Source: Jimgerdemannia flammicorona (lineage: Eukaryota; Mucoromycota; Endogonomycetes; Endogonales; Endogonaceae). From it: DNA of 22,570 bases. Numbering within the stretch: position 1 is the stretch's first letter; every line of letters begins with the position of its first letter. Both the position numbers and the translations under genes were made by a program. The stretch is from positions 1 to 22,570 of the forward strand of contig RBNI01001415.1 in NCBI GenBank assembly GCA_003990745.1, in the 5' to 3' direction. The notes below the pieces were generated by a model. It was not told the origin of the DNA. It saw only the letters and a list, made by a program, of their open reading frames with translations, and did no database searches. Positions 1 through 9,640 of the stretch are shown in pieces.

Positions 1-1100
1 TTTTTAATGGACTCAATGTCCTGTGGATTTTTATTGGAAGGGAACCTAGACTATATAGGCCAAAACCCTCTCCCACCACTCACAAAGCACTGTCCCTCTA
101 TTAACCTAGGCTAGCTATTGTCCAGCAACTCAACCATACCAGGCACAGCAGGGCCTATAGTGGCCCATACCTCATTCTACACATCATGCTCTTCCTACTA
201 CCAGGGGAAATCCAGCCATATACTAATGACTGAAGGCGCATGCCCGAGAACTCAATATATGTATATGACCATGCCTGAGCTGAATAGAATAGCCCCTGCC
301 ATCTCAAAGAGAATGACAGGTAAAGAAAAACTCTCATCAAAGTACAATACAGTGTGTAGGGCCTGGTTCTCCCAGTTGAGGTAAGTGAAGAACTTACACA
401 TGAGGTGGGAGGAGACCCCCAATACCCCACTACTCAAGCCTGTGGGCCTTGATCATGTTGCCATGTCAGCTCCTAGTTCTAGTTGAGTGCAGCCAAGATA
501 CCTGAAATGGGTAGCCTTGGGCCCCCCAACCCCCCCTGATGACTGGGGCCCAACCCACCGAATTGCCAAAAGAAGCTGAGAGTGATACCTACTACTTAAC
601 TACACCACACTAATCAAAAGACTCCACTGAAGCAGTACTTGCCCCAGCCCTGATGACTGCCCCCAGCCTGGTACCCTACTGGTTCACCATTATTGCCCTT
701 CCTCCTATCTGTGATGGCCATCTCTCCTCCCATCCCAACAACACCCAAAAAGCAGTCACCTATATCAGAACCATGCTTGCCAAGAAGCTCGCCAAAGCCA
801 GAGGGCCCCACCACAGGTACTGAGAACCTGCAGGTAATCTACACTGAGTACTTGATGCCCAAGGTCAGCTGACTCTCTATATAGCTCGAGACACACTGAG
901 ACAGCACCTTATTGGTGATAGCAAAAGGAAGAAGATGTCACACCAAAATGGATGTACTCCAGATACAGCTGAAGGCACCAGAAATCATGAAAAAGTGGAG
1001 AAGACACTGATCTGACACTAATAAAGGGGTAACTCATTACCATTACCTCCCTCCCACTACCCTACAATAGGTACAGCAAACCAACCCGAGGTAGAGGGGG
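1..1100. other. Unassigned stretch, possibly disrupted element A or another relic
   Basis: No convincing gene was found. The plus strand is C-rich and the complement G-rich. Short open frames exist on both strands (for example minus 614-814 and plus 118-384), but none carries a motif I recognise. Element A should continue here on the minus strand into reverse transcriptase after its protease at about 1330-1140. No RT motif is visible, so A is probably truncated, deleted or interrupted near 1100. A degenerate relic of another transposon is equally possible. Confidence 0.5.
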
Positions 1101-1140
1101 TAATAATTGTGGAAAGTGAACTTGGAAGATTGCCTACTAA

Positions 1141-1671
1141 ACCATTGTGACCAGTAAGGTAGCAGAGAAAGGTGTGTGTCATTCTGAGCAAGAGATCTTC
1201 ACAGATCTTGGTCAATGGTACAGTTTTACCATCACCAAAGGTAACACTTCTTTTCTTGGTGGCTGGTCTGCTTCAGGCTCCAATCCTCTTGGTGGTCTTG
1301 GTGCTGATATAGTTTCCAGTAGTACTACTATCAAGTAAGACATTGATATTCTGTTTGTGGACTTGGCCTGTGAACTTGATGCAACTATCTTCCTTCTTGA
1401 TAGTGTTGAGCTCTTCATCCTCATTATTGTCCTAATTGCTGTCAGTCTCCTTAAAGTCAGTTTCTCCCCATCCTTTACAAGGAGGGTTGTCTTGTTTGGG
1501 TTCCTCAGTCTGTTGGACTTGACACTTCTTGGATTGAATTTTGAAAACTTTGGAGAGGCATATATGTATGACATTTACCAATATGTTCCATGCAATACAT
1601 TCAAATAGAATGAGGGTATTGTTTACATAGTACATAACCATCTGCAATTCTTTTATACCAGTTTTCATCAT
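1141..1671 (-). pseudogene. PR: Retropepsin (aspartic protease) region of element A, inactivated
   Basis: This frame (codon starts divisible by three, minus strand) differs from the gag-dUTPase frame. A lysine- and acid-rich linker (…KQDNPPCKGWGETD…) leads into KFTGQVHKQNINVLLDS, followed by TTGNYIS, which is the retropepsin active-site block. The usual catalytic D-S-G-A is D-S-S-T here (codons 1332-1321). That is Gly to Ser and Ala to Thr, each explained by one G-to-A change after a T. Downstream, RSVTFGDGKTVPL fits the flap side of retropepsins. There are in-frame stops near 1434 and 1275. The protease would mature the Gag-Pol polyprotein, but this copy should be dead. The far end, left of about 1100, is not recognisable. 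Confidence 0.75.
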
Positions 1672-1694
1672 CTTCCTTCATGATAGTGACCTTT

Positions 1695-2104
1695 TGACTG
1701 GAAGATTTGTTGGTTGATCCAAACCCTTTTTTATTACAGTCTATCTGTAGGAGCTTGGGGACTTCTTCAATGGTGAGATCTTGATGGATTTCTTCAATGA
1801 TTGCTTGGGCAATTCTTTGGCCTGCTTTGACTTCAAATGAGGTGTCTTCAAAATTTCACAAGATGACATAGATTTTGCCAGTAAATTCTTGGTCAACTAC
1901 TCCTCCTTCTAACCCAATGTTGAACTCTTTGGCTAGGCTGCTTTGCTCAGCAAGTTGGATATATGTACCTTTGGAAGCCTGCATTGCAATTCCTGTTTGC
2001 ATTATAGTATTGGTACTTGGTGGAATAGTGAGGTCTTGGCTACTGTAGAGGTTATATCCAGCATCAGTTGGGTGGGTCTTAGTGGGGATAGTAGCCTTGT
2101 ACCA
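1695..2104 (-). other. dut: dUTPase domain fused to Gag (element A)
   Basis: The family hydrolyses dUTP to dUMP and pyrophosphate, usually as a trimer. All five trimeric dUTPase motifs can be read in order in one frame. Motif I is PTDAGYNL (2071-2048; the usual YDL is YNL, one G-to-A after T). Motif II is EQSSLAKEF (1948-1922; RSS is expected, so Arg became Gln). Motif III is GGVVDQEFTGKI (about 1906-1870), whose Asp at 1894-1892 is the catalytic water-activating residue and is present. Motif IV is GQRIAQ (1822-1805). Motif V is KKGFGST (about 1732-1712). One TGA at 1858-1856 interrupts the domain. Placement after the nucleocapsid knuckle and before protease resembles the NC-DU-PR order of betaretroviruses; independent capture is an inference. 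Confidence 0.88.
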
Positions 2105-2212
2105 TATCTTCTGTACTTTGATGACATTCTCAGGGTTCTTCTTCCCTGAACCTTCTCCAATGACAGTAATGTTCTAATTACTAGGTTTGTCTGATCTGTT
2201 TCTCTTCTCAGG

Positions 2213-2254
2213 GCATTTGAATGAGATGTGTCCTGCCTTCTTACAGATGAAGCA
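2213..2254 (-). other. CCHC zinc knuckle of element A nucleocapsid
   Basis: The residues read CFICKKAGHISFKC, an exact CX2CX4HX4C knuckle. It lies in the same frame as the capsid-like segment upstream and the dUTPase downstream, which supports one Gag-NC-DU polyprotein. This motif binds genomic RNA in retroelement nucleocapsids. Confidence 0.93.
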
Positions 2255-4051
2255 CAATCCCTTTTCATGGAGCTGCTTCTTTTTATCCTTAGTGGGAGGT
2301 CTCAGTTCTCTGGGGTTTCACTGGTTCCTTTGATCATTCCTTTAATCATACCTTTGGTCATTCCTTCTGGTAGGATTTCTTCTATCTTGGTTATCCTTCT
2401 TGTATTCTTGATTTCATGGGGCTTATGCAGCAAGGATTTTGTGGACTCTTTTTTGTACTTGGGCAAAGCTCCATGAGTAGTAGGGACATCCTTGGAGAAG
2501 ACCTTGTTCCTTGATATTCTGGGTGAGCCAGTCTGGTAGGGCTGCAAAAAGATGGTTAGCTCTGGTACCATTGATGGCTAAGTTGTTCTTCTGGTAGGTA
2601 AGTCCAATAGTTTTGAGATATGCATCCATTCTGGTGGCAAAGGTCTCTAGATCCTCCTCACCATTCTTGTGGAACTTCATCTGGAATAGTTTGTTCCAAG
2701 TTTCTTATATATAGGCCACATTTCGGAATTTGGTCTGTAGCAAGGCCTTGAGTTCTGGGCCTGCTTCATAGTCATCCCAACCTGGTCTATTGTTGGCAGG
2801 TACTTGTCCATTGACTTGAGGGTGGGCTTCCCAGGTTACTGGGTGTTGTTTCAAGGTTTGCCAGAATTCAGCTGCTGTTCCAGTGAAGAATATGACTACT
2901 GTTTCCACTTGTGCTGCTGATGTGGCAAACAGCTGTTGAAGGGTGCTGTTCTGGTTGTTGGTGAGCATTCCTATAGATACTCAGTTATCATTTCATTGAT
3001 TTGCTCAGTAGCCTGTATCAACTGCATTAATGAAGTTTTCGATATTACTGTTTTTTTCACTAAATGTTAGGATTTGCAGGGTCTTGGTTGGTTTGTTCTG
3101 TTCAGCAATCTGTCCTACTATCCCTGCTAGTGCTGCTAGCTGGGTAGTCAGTGCTGCAATGTTGACATCTACCATTATATTGACTATTGGTGGTGGGCTT
3201 GTGGGGGTGAATTCTCCTGAAGATTGTTCTGCTTAGTGGGGTTGTGGTGCTGTATAACTTGGGGTTACTTGATTCCTAGATATCAGGTCAAAGAGTCCTG
3301 TGAGAGAGGGTAAACCAAACCTCTGTATAGGTGGCTGGGTTGGTTCTGGGGTCTGATCTTCTTGACCTGTGGTTCCTTGGTAAATTCCTAGGCCTGCTAT
3401 TTCTAGTTGACTATCGTCAGACTAGTAACCTGTAGAGTCTTCATCTGACTCCCTTCCCTGATGAGATAGTGCATCCTCATACTGGCTAGGTCCTTCAAAG
3501 AGGATATCAGTCTCTGGCTAGGTAGATGGGCCTGCTCCTTGTTCAGTAGTAGGGGATGGGTGGCCTGCTTGCTCATTCTCATACCTAGTTATAGTAGAGG
3601 TATAGTATACAACTAGCCTGTAGTAGAGGGAGGTCTTGGTAGGGATATGATGATATCTGTCAGAGGCAATCTACTTGGCAACTGCTTCTCTTGTAGCAGG
3701 GGGTGTGATATAATCTAGAAAATCCTGGGTGGCTGCAGCAGTAGATTCTGGGGTCCTAGTGGTTCCAATGTGTCCTTGAAGAAGTTTGTAGAACCTACAG
3801 CAGCTGACAATATTCCTAAGTCTTGGATGGTAAGTCTTAAAGGCCTGGTATTGATCCTTGTAAGTCTGGTCAATTACAAGCTGGTGAGTTCTTGGGTCTG
3901 TAATTTCCTGATACCATCTGGTCCTAATGGCAAGGGCTTCTCTGGCTCTGATTTGAGGATCCACAGTTGATTCTAGGGGTTACTCCTGTCCAAGGTTGGT
4001 CTTGTTCCAACTTCTCAAAAGTGTGTTCTTAATGCCTTCTTGGCTGGTAAT

Positions 4052-4063
4052 CTGCTGCTACCA
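4052..4063 (-). other. Primer-binding site of element A
   Basis: On the minus strand, three bases (ACT) after the LTR end, the sequence reads TGGTAGCAGCAG. It starts with TGG, as primer-binding sites complementary to a tRNA CCA end do, and resembles initiator-Met-type sites. Its location just inside the LTR marks 4067-4848 as a 5' LTR and gives the element's orientation. Confidence 0.65.
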
Positions 4064-4066
4064 AGT

Positions 4067-4848
4067 TGTAATAACTCTCACTTCTATCCCTCTCTTATCC
4101 TTTGGATAATTAGGGAAGTAAGACTATTACTTAGGGACTTAGTATACAATGTGTACCAAGAAGCCTTCAGTTTGAGGAAGCACTTGCTTATAAGTAGTTA
4201 TAGTGGCAGTACCTTCTATTTCAATGGTCTTTCTCTGGTTTGCCCTATCTTTCAAGAGGCTTGTTCTTTGCTATACACAGACTGAATTCACCTTAGAATT
4301 CAGATTCAATGGGTTTACTTAAGTCTTTGGGGATTTATATACCAGTCTCAGTTCTGGCAGAAGTTAGCTAGGCTTCTGGAGTTTAGTCAGAAATACTAGA
4401 GTCACTTAGGTGTCATTACTAAGACTCAGGGGAATGTGTGTGTGTGGGGGGGACTTGATTCTTGTATCAAGGACTAAACTAAAACTGCTTTATTTTGGAT
4501 AGAAACTGGGGGGTATTTATACAAGTTGGTCCATGATTTCTGACTAAGTATGAGTGACTAATTTGATAACTATAATGAGGTTTGTGATCATGATCTTTGT
4601 CAGGTGGTTTTTGGCAAAAACAACTTTGTGATCAGGACCTCAATTACTAGGCAATGATCAGCTGCTATGGTAACAGTTGCTGTGGCACCAATTATTGGGG
4701 ATAAGCTAGATATCATTTTTTCATGTTGTTTGCATTATTCATCATTTGTTATTCATATGTCACACTCAATTGTATGATGACATCATCACCAGGTTATATG
4801 ATCACTTGTTATGTCTTGTCTATTTACTTGCTCATTTGTTCTATTACA
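4067..4848 (-). repeat. 5' LTR of element A (LTR1)
   Basis: The 782-bp LTR is bounded by the inverted ends TGTAATA…TATTACA. It matches the LTR at 19177-19952 along essentially its full length, with scattered substitutions and small indels. Compared with that copy, LTR1 has lost most CpG sites: CGCG became CATG, and GACGTC became GACATC. It has also gained CpA-to-TpA changes, so it is the more decayed copy. The TATA-like element is conserved. The right flank is TTCAC, inside what appears to be gag of element C. Confidence 0.92.
4514..4521 (-). promoter_or_regulatory. TATA box in LTR1
   Basis: On the minus strand the sequence reads GTATAAATACCC (4522-4511). It is conserved at 19630-19619 in the related LTR. 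Its position about 330 bp into the LTR, reading from 4848, suits a U3/R promoter. Confidence 0.6.
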
Positions 4849-5044
4849 TTCACCTTGAAGTTACTCTAGAAATCTGGTCTACTCCAGCTACTCTGATCCT
4901 TAATCAGAAAGTTGTCTTTGTATAGAGATACTAGACTGCCAGACACTCTGCTGAACACTCAATGGAAAAAATAACTAATATCAAGATGGAGTTATCAAAG
5001 CTAACCAGTATCATACCCACCATAGTTATAAGCAGACAACTATC
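4849..5044 (+). pseudogene. 5' fragment of element C gag, cut by element A and by the LINE
   Basis: From 4985 an open frame (DGVIKANQYHTHHSYKQTT) runs to 5044. It continues without a frame change after the LINE and one copy of the target duplication are removed, into PIYPKVAKADPVKKLAKQF at 10944 onward. This shows that the LINE broke one gag frame. Upstream of 4985 the same frame has stops but no recognised motif. The left edge abuts LTR1, so element A appears to have inserted into C about 200 bp from the LINE site. The assignment of 4849-4984 to C is inferred from continuity. Confidence 0.6.
5032..5044. repeat. Target-site duplication of the LINE, left copy
   Basis: GCAGACAACTATC occurs here and again at 10931-10943, immediately after the A-rich tail. 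Up to two further A residues on the left could belong to it but are masked by the tail. A duplication of about 13-15 bp is typical of LINE target-primed insertion. Confidence 0.93.
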
Positions 5045-5224
5045 TAGCAGACCTTTCTCCTGTACAATTCATGTTACACAAACTTCAAGCAACAGTTTTT
5101 CAACACAACTCAGAGAAAAGATACTATAAAAATATCATCGAGCAAGAGTTCTGATGGGCATGCTGGGTCAGGTGGACCTGGGGCTTTCGGATGGCAGCAT
5201 GTAGGGAGAGGTTATGGATTGGGG

Positions 5225-7158
5225 ATGGGGGCTTTTGGAGGGTTGAAGGGGGGCGAAGGCTCAGGAGGTGGACCAGTGTCTGGTGGATCTGGGGGAAGGC
5301 CTGGACCCTCCAGTTTTGCTGACAAGGTGAAGGCAAGTAGATGGCCTGCTGGAACAAGAGCTGGCACTGCTGAGGGGAAGGGCAAGGCTAGCATCAGGAG
5401 GGGGAGTGGACCTCAGGAGGGAGTGATGGGCATAGGGGCTGAAGGAGCTGTGGCTGGGGGTGTGACTGTTGATGGAAGTGTGTGGGGGATCAGAAAAAAA
5501 AAAGAGATGTGACAGCTGATGGCCAGGTGGGGCAGGGGTTCCCAATATGGAAGGGGGATGTGGCAGATGGTGTAACAGGACTGGTGGTGGCCCCATTGCT
5601 CAAGAAGTTGATTTCAAAGTTTGCAGCTACCTTGTGCTTTTGGGGCTTAGCAGTGATGGCAAGGATGGTCCTAGGGCTTATTTCAAAGCAGGTGGCTGAG
5701 GCAGCCTCAGTGAAGTTCTTGAAGAGTCTGGAGGGGGTTGAGGTGGGCTTTGAGGAGGCAGGCCCACTGGATGAGGCCTTGAAGACTGGAGTTATAGTTG
5801 GGGAAATAGTGGTCCCCATGGTGTGATACCTAAGGTGGGACCCCAGGGTGGTGCAGCTTCTGATGAGGGGGGTGCCCACGGTGACAAAGGAGGAGACTAG
5901 GAGGAGGGTGGAGGAGGTGATGGCAGAGTATGGTGATGTGGTGGACATTGGCTTCCAGATGTGAGAGGGGACATCATTCAGGATGGGCAATGTCGATATC
6001 AGGATTTAGCTAGTAGGAAAGGAGGCCACAGAGAAGACAAGTGACTGGCCCTCAGTGCTGATGTGGGGGGCCTTTGTCTGTAAGGTGTCGAGAGTAAAAG
6101 GGAGTAAAGAGGAGGAGGAGGACTTGTTGGAGGCTCTGGAGGAGTTGAGTGGTGCTGTGGAGAGGAGGGCAAAAGCCTGGAAGCTGTATGAAGAGTTGAC
6201 ACATTTGGAGGTCATGGAGGGGAAATATATCTGAACTGATAGGAGGCAGTGGGAGTAGGTCCAGGGGTGCAAGAGGCAGAGGGAGCTGTTGGCGAGTATG
6301 AAAGGAGGGGTAAAGGAGAAGTTGGTTCAGCCTGAGGAGTCTGGAGGTGTCAAAGCCAGCATCTGGGCTAGCAAAGGAGGGGAGGAGGTGGAGGTGAACA
6401 AGAAAGAGACTGGGAAGGCACTGAGCAAGAATCCCTTTACTGATGATACATTCAAAGTTTAGGAGCAGGATTTGGATGGTACCCCCCCCCCACTTATTAG
6501 GAGGGGCCTGGTTGGGAAGAGAGGGGCAGTGGAGGATGTACTGATGCAGGGGGCCCAGCAAGTTCACTTTGGGGTCCCAGATGTAACAAAAGGGGGCCAG
6601 GTGGTGGCAGTTGATAAGGATGAGCTGGTGGATGTCCCAGAAGAGGAGTGGGATGAGACTGCCAGTGTGGGAGCAGATACTACAATGCTGGATGCAGGAC
6701 AACCAGGGACTCCTGGAGGGAGGGAGGTGGGGAACCTGCTATAGATGAGCAAGGTGATGGATAACCTCGTGGCTGAGCAGTTGGGAGAAGTTGACCTATA
6801 TGTGATGCTGGAGGAGCATTGGGCACAGATTCTGCATGGAGATGGAGTGGTGGAGGCATTGATGGTGGAGATACTTGCAATTCTTAAGGAGGAGGAGAGA
6901 TATGTGGTGGATGTGGTGAGGGAGGCTGAGTTGGCAATCATTGCTGGTGAGTGGGCTGCCTATTGTTGGGCAGAGCATTATGGATTGCAACTCTGGCAGG
7001 AGGCATGTCTGGAATACAGAGAGGACTTTGAGGAAAAGGAGGATGGGGCAATGGTGGAACTTCTGGCTGAGTTGGAGGCATGAGCAACTGAAGAGAAGGT
7101 ACTGGCTGCAGAATATGATTTGGACTTGGCACAGAAGGAGCTGACTGCAGATTTGTAG
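5225..7158 (+). pseudogene. LINE ORF1 (Gag-like RNA-binding protein), broken
   Basis: The N-terminus is Gly/Pro-rich (GAFGGLKGGEGSGGGPVSGG), followed by GPSSFADKVKASRW, a block resembling the start of Tad-type ORF1 proteins. At the A10 run (5494-5503) the reading shifts frame, then continues to 7158 with stops at about 5824, 5962, 6232, 6463, 6742 and 7081. Segments include RGVPTVTKEETRRRVEEVM (about 5860-5915), then acidic, helix-prone stretches likely to form a coiled coil (EEEEDLLEALEELSGAVERR, about 6109-6168). A Cys-rich terminus was not seen. The family function is RNA binding in the ribonucleoprotein. The first in-frame ATG is at 5225, but the frame is open upstream to about 5130, so the start is uncertain. 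ORF2 begins 38 bp after the final stop. Confidence 0.7.
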
Positions 7159-7196
7159 AGGGTGTGGTTGATAATCAACATTATACATTATTCCTT

Positions 7197-7862
7197 ATGA
7201 ATAGTACAACTAGCATTTTTTCTCTAAATGTGAATGGGCTACGGGAATCGGGGAGACATAGGAACATTTTTACTTAGCTTAAGGGATTGGAGGCTGATCT
7301 CTTTTTACTGCAGGATGTACAGTGTGAGGATGAGGAAGATCAAGTGGAGTGGACTAGAGAATGGGGAGGGGCTACTGCTTGGAATGGCAAAGTGGCGATT
7401 CTGGTGAGGAAGGGTAGAGGGGACTTGGGCAGTATTCAGGGCTGGGGGGACCATTTGGTCTGGGGAGAATGGCACCATCCTGGGTGGGATCAGTGAGAGT
7501 TGGCTCCTACTACTGCCCTGCAGTTAGAAGTGAGTGGATTGAGTGGATTAGAGACCTGGTGTTTTCTTAGAGGAAGGTGTTGATGTACTGGGAGGTAACT
7601 TTAATAGGATCTACAGCTGGATAGAACTGATGGAGGAAGAAGTATGGGTGGGAGGAGTGGTGGCCTGGATAAGTGGGAGGAGGTGGAGAACCTTAGCTCC
7701 TTAGGGGATATGGGCAGGGCATGGTGGAGTGACAGGAGGGTCTATATACACTGGGTTAATAGACTGGGTATAAGGATTGATTGGATTCTGATGGCCGAAT
7801 GTTGGGGTGCTGATGTTTGGAGGACTCTGGAGGTGGAGTGGTGTCCTTGGTCTGATCACTAG
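7197..7862 (+). other. APE-type endonuclease domain of LINE ORF2
   Basis: The Asn motif is SLNVNGL (about 7221-7241). The usual LQE-T/H metal-binding block reads LLQDVQ (about 7305-7322), so the catalytic Glu position holds Asp. VLGGNFNR (7585-7608) corresponds to GGDFN with Asp changed to Asn by one G-to-A after T, and lies in a shifted frame. The terminal SDH motif is present at about 7851-7859, just before a TAG. The domain is recognisable but should be inactive. Confidence 0.78.
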
Positions 7863-8507
7863 GGGCTATTGGGGCAGGGACAGTTTGGGGGGAGTGGAGA
7901 TGGACCTGGATATTAGTGCCTTAACTCCTCCCTGCTGGCTGAGGAGGGGTTGTGGGACCCATGAGTAGAGGATGTCCAAGTGAAGATTGCCACCTAGATA
8001 CATGAGAGATCATCTGTGGATGTCCAGTGGATGAGGCTGAAGAAGGCTGTAAGGGTATATTGGGGAGGAGCTGGTAGGGAGGCTGGGAGGCAGAGAAGGA
8101 AGTGAGTATGGTGTGCTTCCAATAGGCTGATTATATTGCAGATAGAGTGGGCTAAGTTGCTTCACTTGGAAGGGGTGGAGGATTGGAGGTTGGAGCAGGC
8201 GAAACTGGAGGTAATGGAGCTGCAACAAATATTGCAAGCAGAGGAGGAGATTCATATAAAAGGAATGGCTGCCAGGCTACGATGGCAGGGGCTTGAGGAG
8301 AGAGAGCAGCCTACTAGGTATTTGTCAAGGCTGCTCTAAGCTAGAAGGGTGTGCCACTGATGAGATGGGATCTTGGATGCCAAGAGAGATATGGTGCATG
8401 GCACACAGCAGATCTTGGGAGTACTGAAGGGTAAATGGAAGATCCTGTAGAGTGAGGAGGAAGGGGGGGCTGATGAGGAGGCAATTGAAGATATACTAGC
8501 AGAGTGG

Positions 8508-9640
8508 GTGCCACTGCAAGTAGAAGAACTAGAGGATTTGATCCTACCAGTCCAAGATGGAGAGATCCAGGGAGTTCTTGTGGCAACTAAGCTAGGGACA
8601 GCACCAGGAGAGGATGGGCTATCTTGGGACTTCTGGAAGAAGATGGCAAAGGTTCCTGGAGTGTTAGGAGAGATGGCTGCCCTCTGCGACCATGTTCTTC
8701 TTAATGGCAAGTGGGTTGGAGAGCAGGACTTAGGACTGGTGGCCTTATTGTACAAAGATAAGGGGAGGAGGGAGGACTGGAAAAATTGGAGGCTGATTAT
8801 GCTTCTGGATATGGATAGGAAGATGGTGACTAAGGTGATTGTTGCAAGACTACAGAAGGTGGCCCAACAGATTCTAGGTGAGGAGCAGCGAGGCTTTGTA
8901 GGGGGCAGGCTTATCAAGGATGGGACTGCCTGGGTGCATGGCATCATTGAGAGGGCCCGGGCTTGCAGACTGGATAGCAGACTGGTTTTTTTTGGACCAG
9001 GAGAAGGCCTATGACTGTGTTAGGCAAGTTTGGCTAGGCAAGGTACTGGATAGAATTGGTGTCCCCCCAAGGTTTTGGGCTTCTATGCTGAATTTGTTAG
9101 AGGGCAGTAGGGCTGCACTATTGTGTAATAGACACCAGGGTTTGGCATTTCCCTTGGGAAGAGGAGTTCCTCAGGGGGACCCACTGTCCTCTATCCTCTA
9201 TGCCCTCTCATTGGAACCTTTGATGGATAGGATACATCAGAGGGTGGCAGGGCTCTCTGTGTATAGTGTGGTGTAGAAGGTGGGAGTCTTTGCAGATAAT
9301 ATAGTAGTTGGACTTAGATCAGTAGCAGATGTGGAGGCACTCAAGGAGACAGTGAAATGGTGTGAGGCACACTCTGGGGTGAAACTCAACTGGCATAAGT
9401 GTGAGACAATGATGCTAGGGAATGAGCTGGTGGAAGGGGATATCATTGGAACAATTGTCCCCACAGGAGAGGTGGTGAGGTATTTGGGTATCTTCCTCTC
9501 TGTATATGAATCTGTCTTGCCACAGGTGTGGTGGAAGAGAAGAGTGGCTGTTTGGGGAGAGGCTCTTAGAAGTTGGGGGGGTCATTACATCTCCCTGACA
9601 GGGCGGGTGTTGATTCTGAATGTCTACTGATTCCCCAAGC
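8508..9640 (+). other. Reverse transcriptase domain of LINE ORF2
   Basis: RT blocks follow in order: ATKLGTAPGEDGLSWDFWKK, LVALLYKDKGRREDWKNWR, GEEQRGFVGGR, then after the T8 frameshift FLDQEKAYDCVRQVWL, GRGVPQGDPLSSILYALSLEPL, and FADNIVVGL (9289-9315). The last is the FADD box with the second Asp changed to Asn (codon 9298-9300). GVKLNWHKCETMMLG follows, as in LINE RTs. The polymerase should be inactive because the metal-binding Asp pair is broken. Confidence 0.9.

Larger units (their letters stand above)
1690..3964 (-). pseudogene. gag: Gag-nucleocapsid-dUTPase polyprotein of element A, stop-riddled
   Basis: A single minus-strand frame can be followed from about 3964 (a GTG; the true start may lie upstream, where the frame stays readable through a stop) to beyond 1690. 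The N-terminal part (3964-3671) starts VDPQIRAREALAIRTRW. A Gly/Pro/acid-rich middle follows, then a capsid-like segment at 2968-2423 (TAAEFWQTL, FHKNGEEDLETFATRMDAYL) typical of Ty3/Gypsy Gag. A basic Arg/Asn/Gln stretch leads to the CCHC knuckle at 2254-2213, and after about 40 residues the dUTPase domain begins. Stops include TAA at 2705-2707 and TAG just after the knuckle, plausibly former Gln or Trp codons. Gag would form the virus-like particle and package RNA. The in-frame dUTPase tail is the unusual part. No active product is expected from this copy. Confidence 0.82.
1100..4848 (-). mobile_element. Ty3/Gypsy element A, 5' half (LTR-PBS-gag-NC-dUTPase-PR)
   Basis: Reading leftwards on the minus strand, the order is 5' LTR (4848-4067), a primer-binding site, gag, a CCHC zinc knuckle, a dUTPase domain and an aspartic protease. 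Gag through dUTPase stays in a single frame broken only by stop codons; protease lies in another frame. The LTR is of the same family as the one at 19177-19952, which belongs to a chromovirus (element B), so A is probably also a chromovirus. Its RT, integrase and 3' LTR are not visible. The left limit near 1100 is only where recognisable coding ends. The flank on its right, TTCAC at 4849-4853, would be one copy of a 5-bp target duplication; the other copy would lie outside the window. Confidence 0.85.

Noticed and set aside
5490..6702. Long minus-strand open frames (5490-5990 and 6052-6702)
   Set aside because: They are antisense to LINE ORF1 and consist of Ser/Pro/Leu-rich low complexity. 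The sense strand has the coherent protein.
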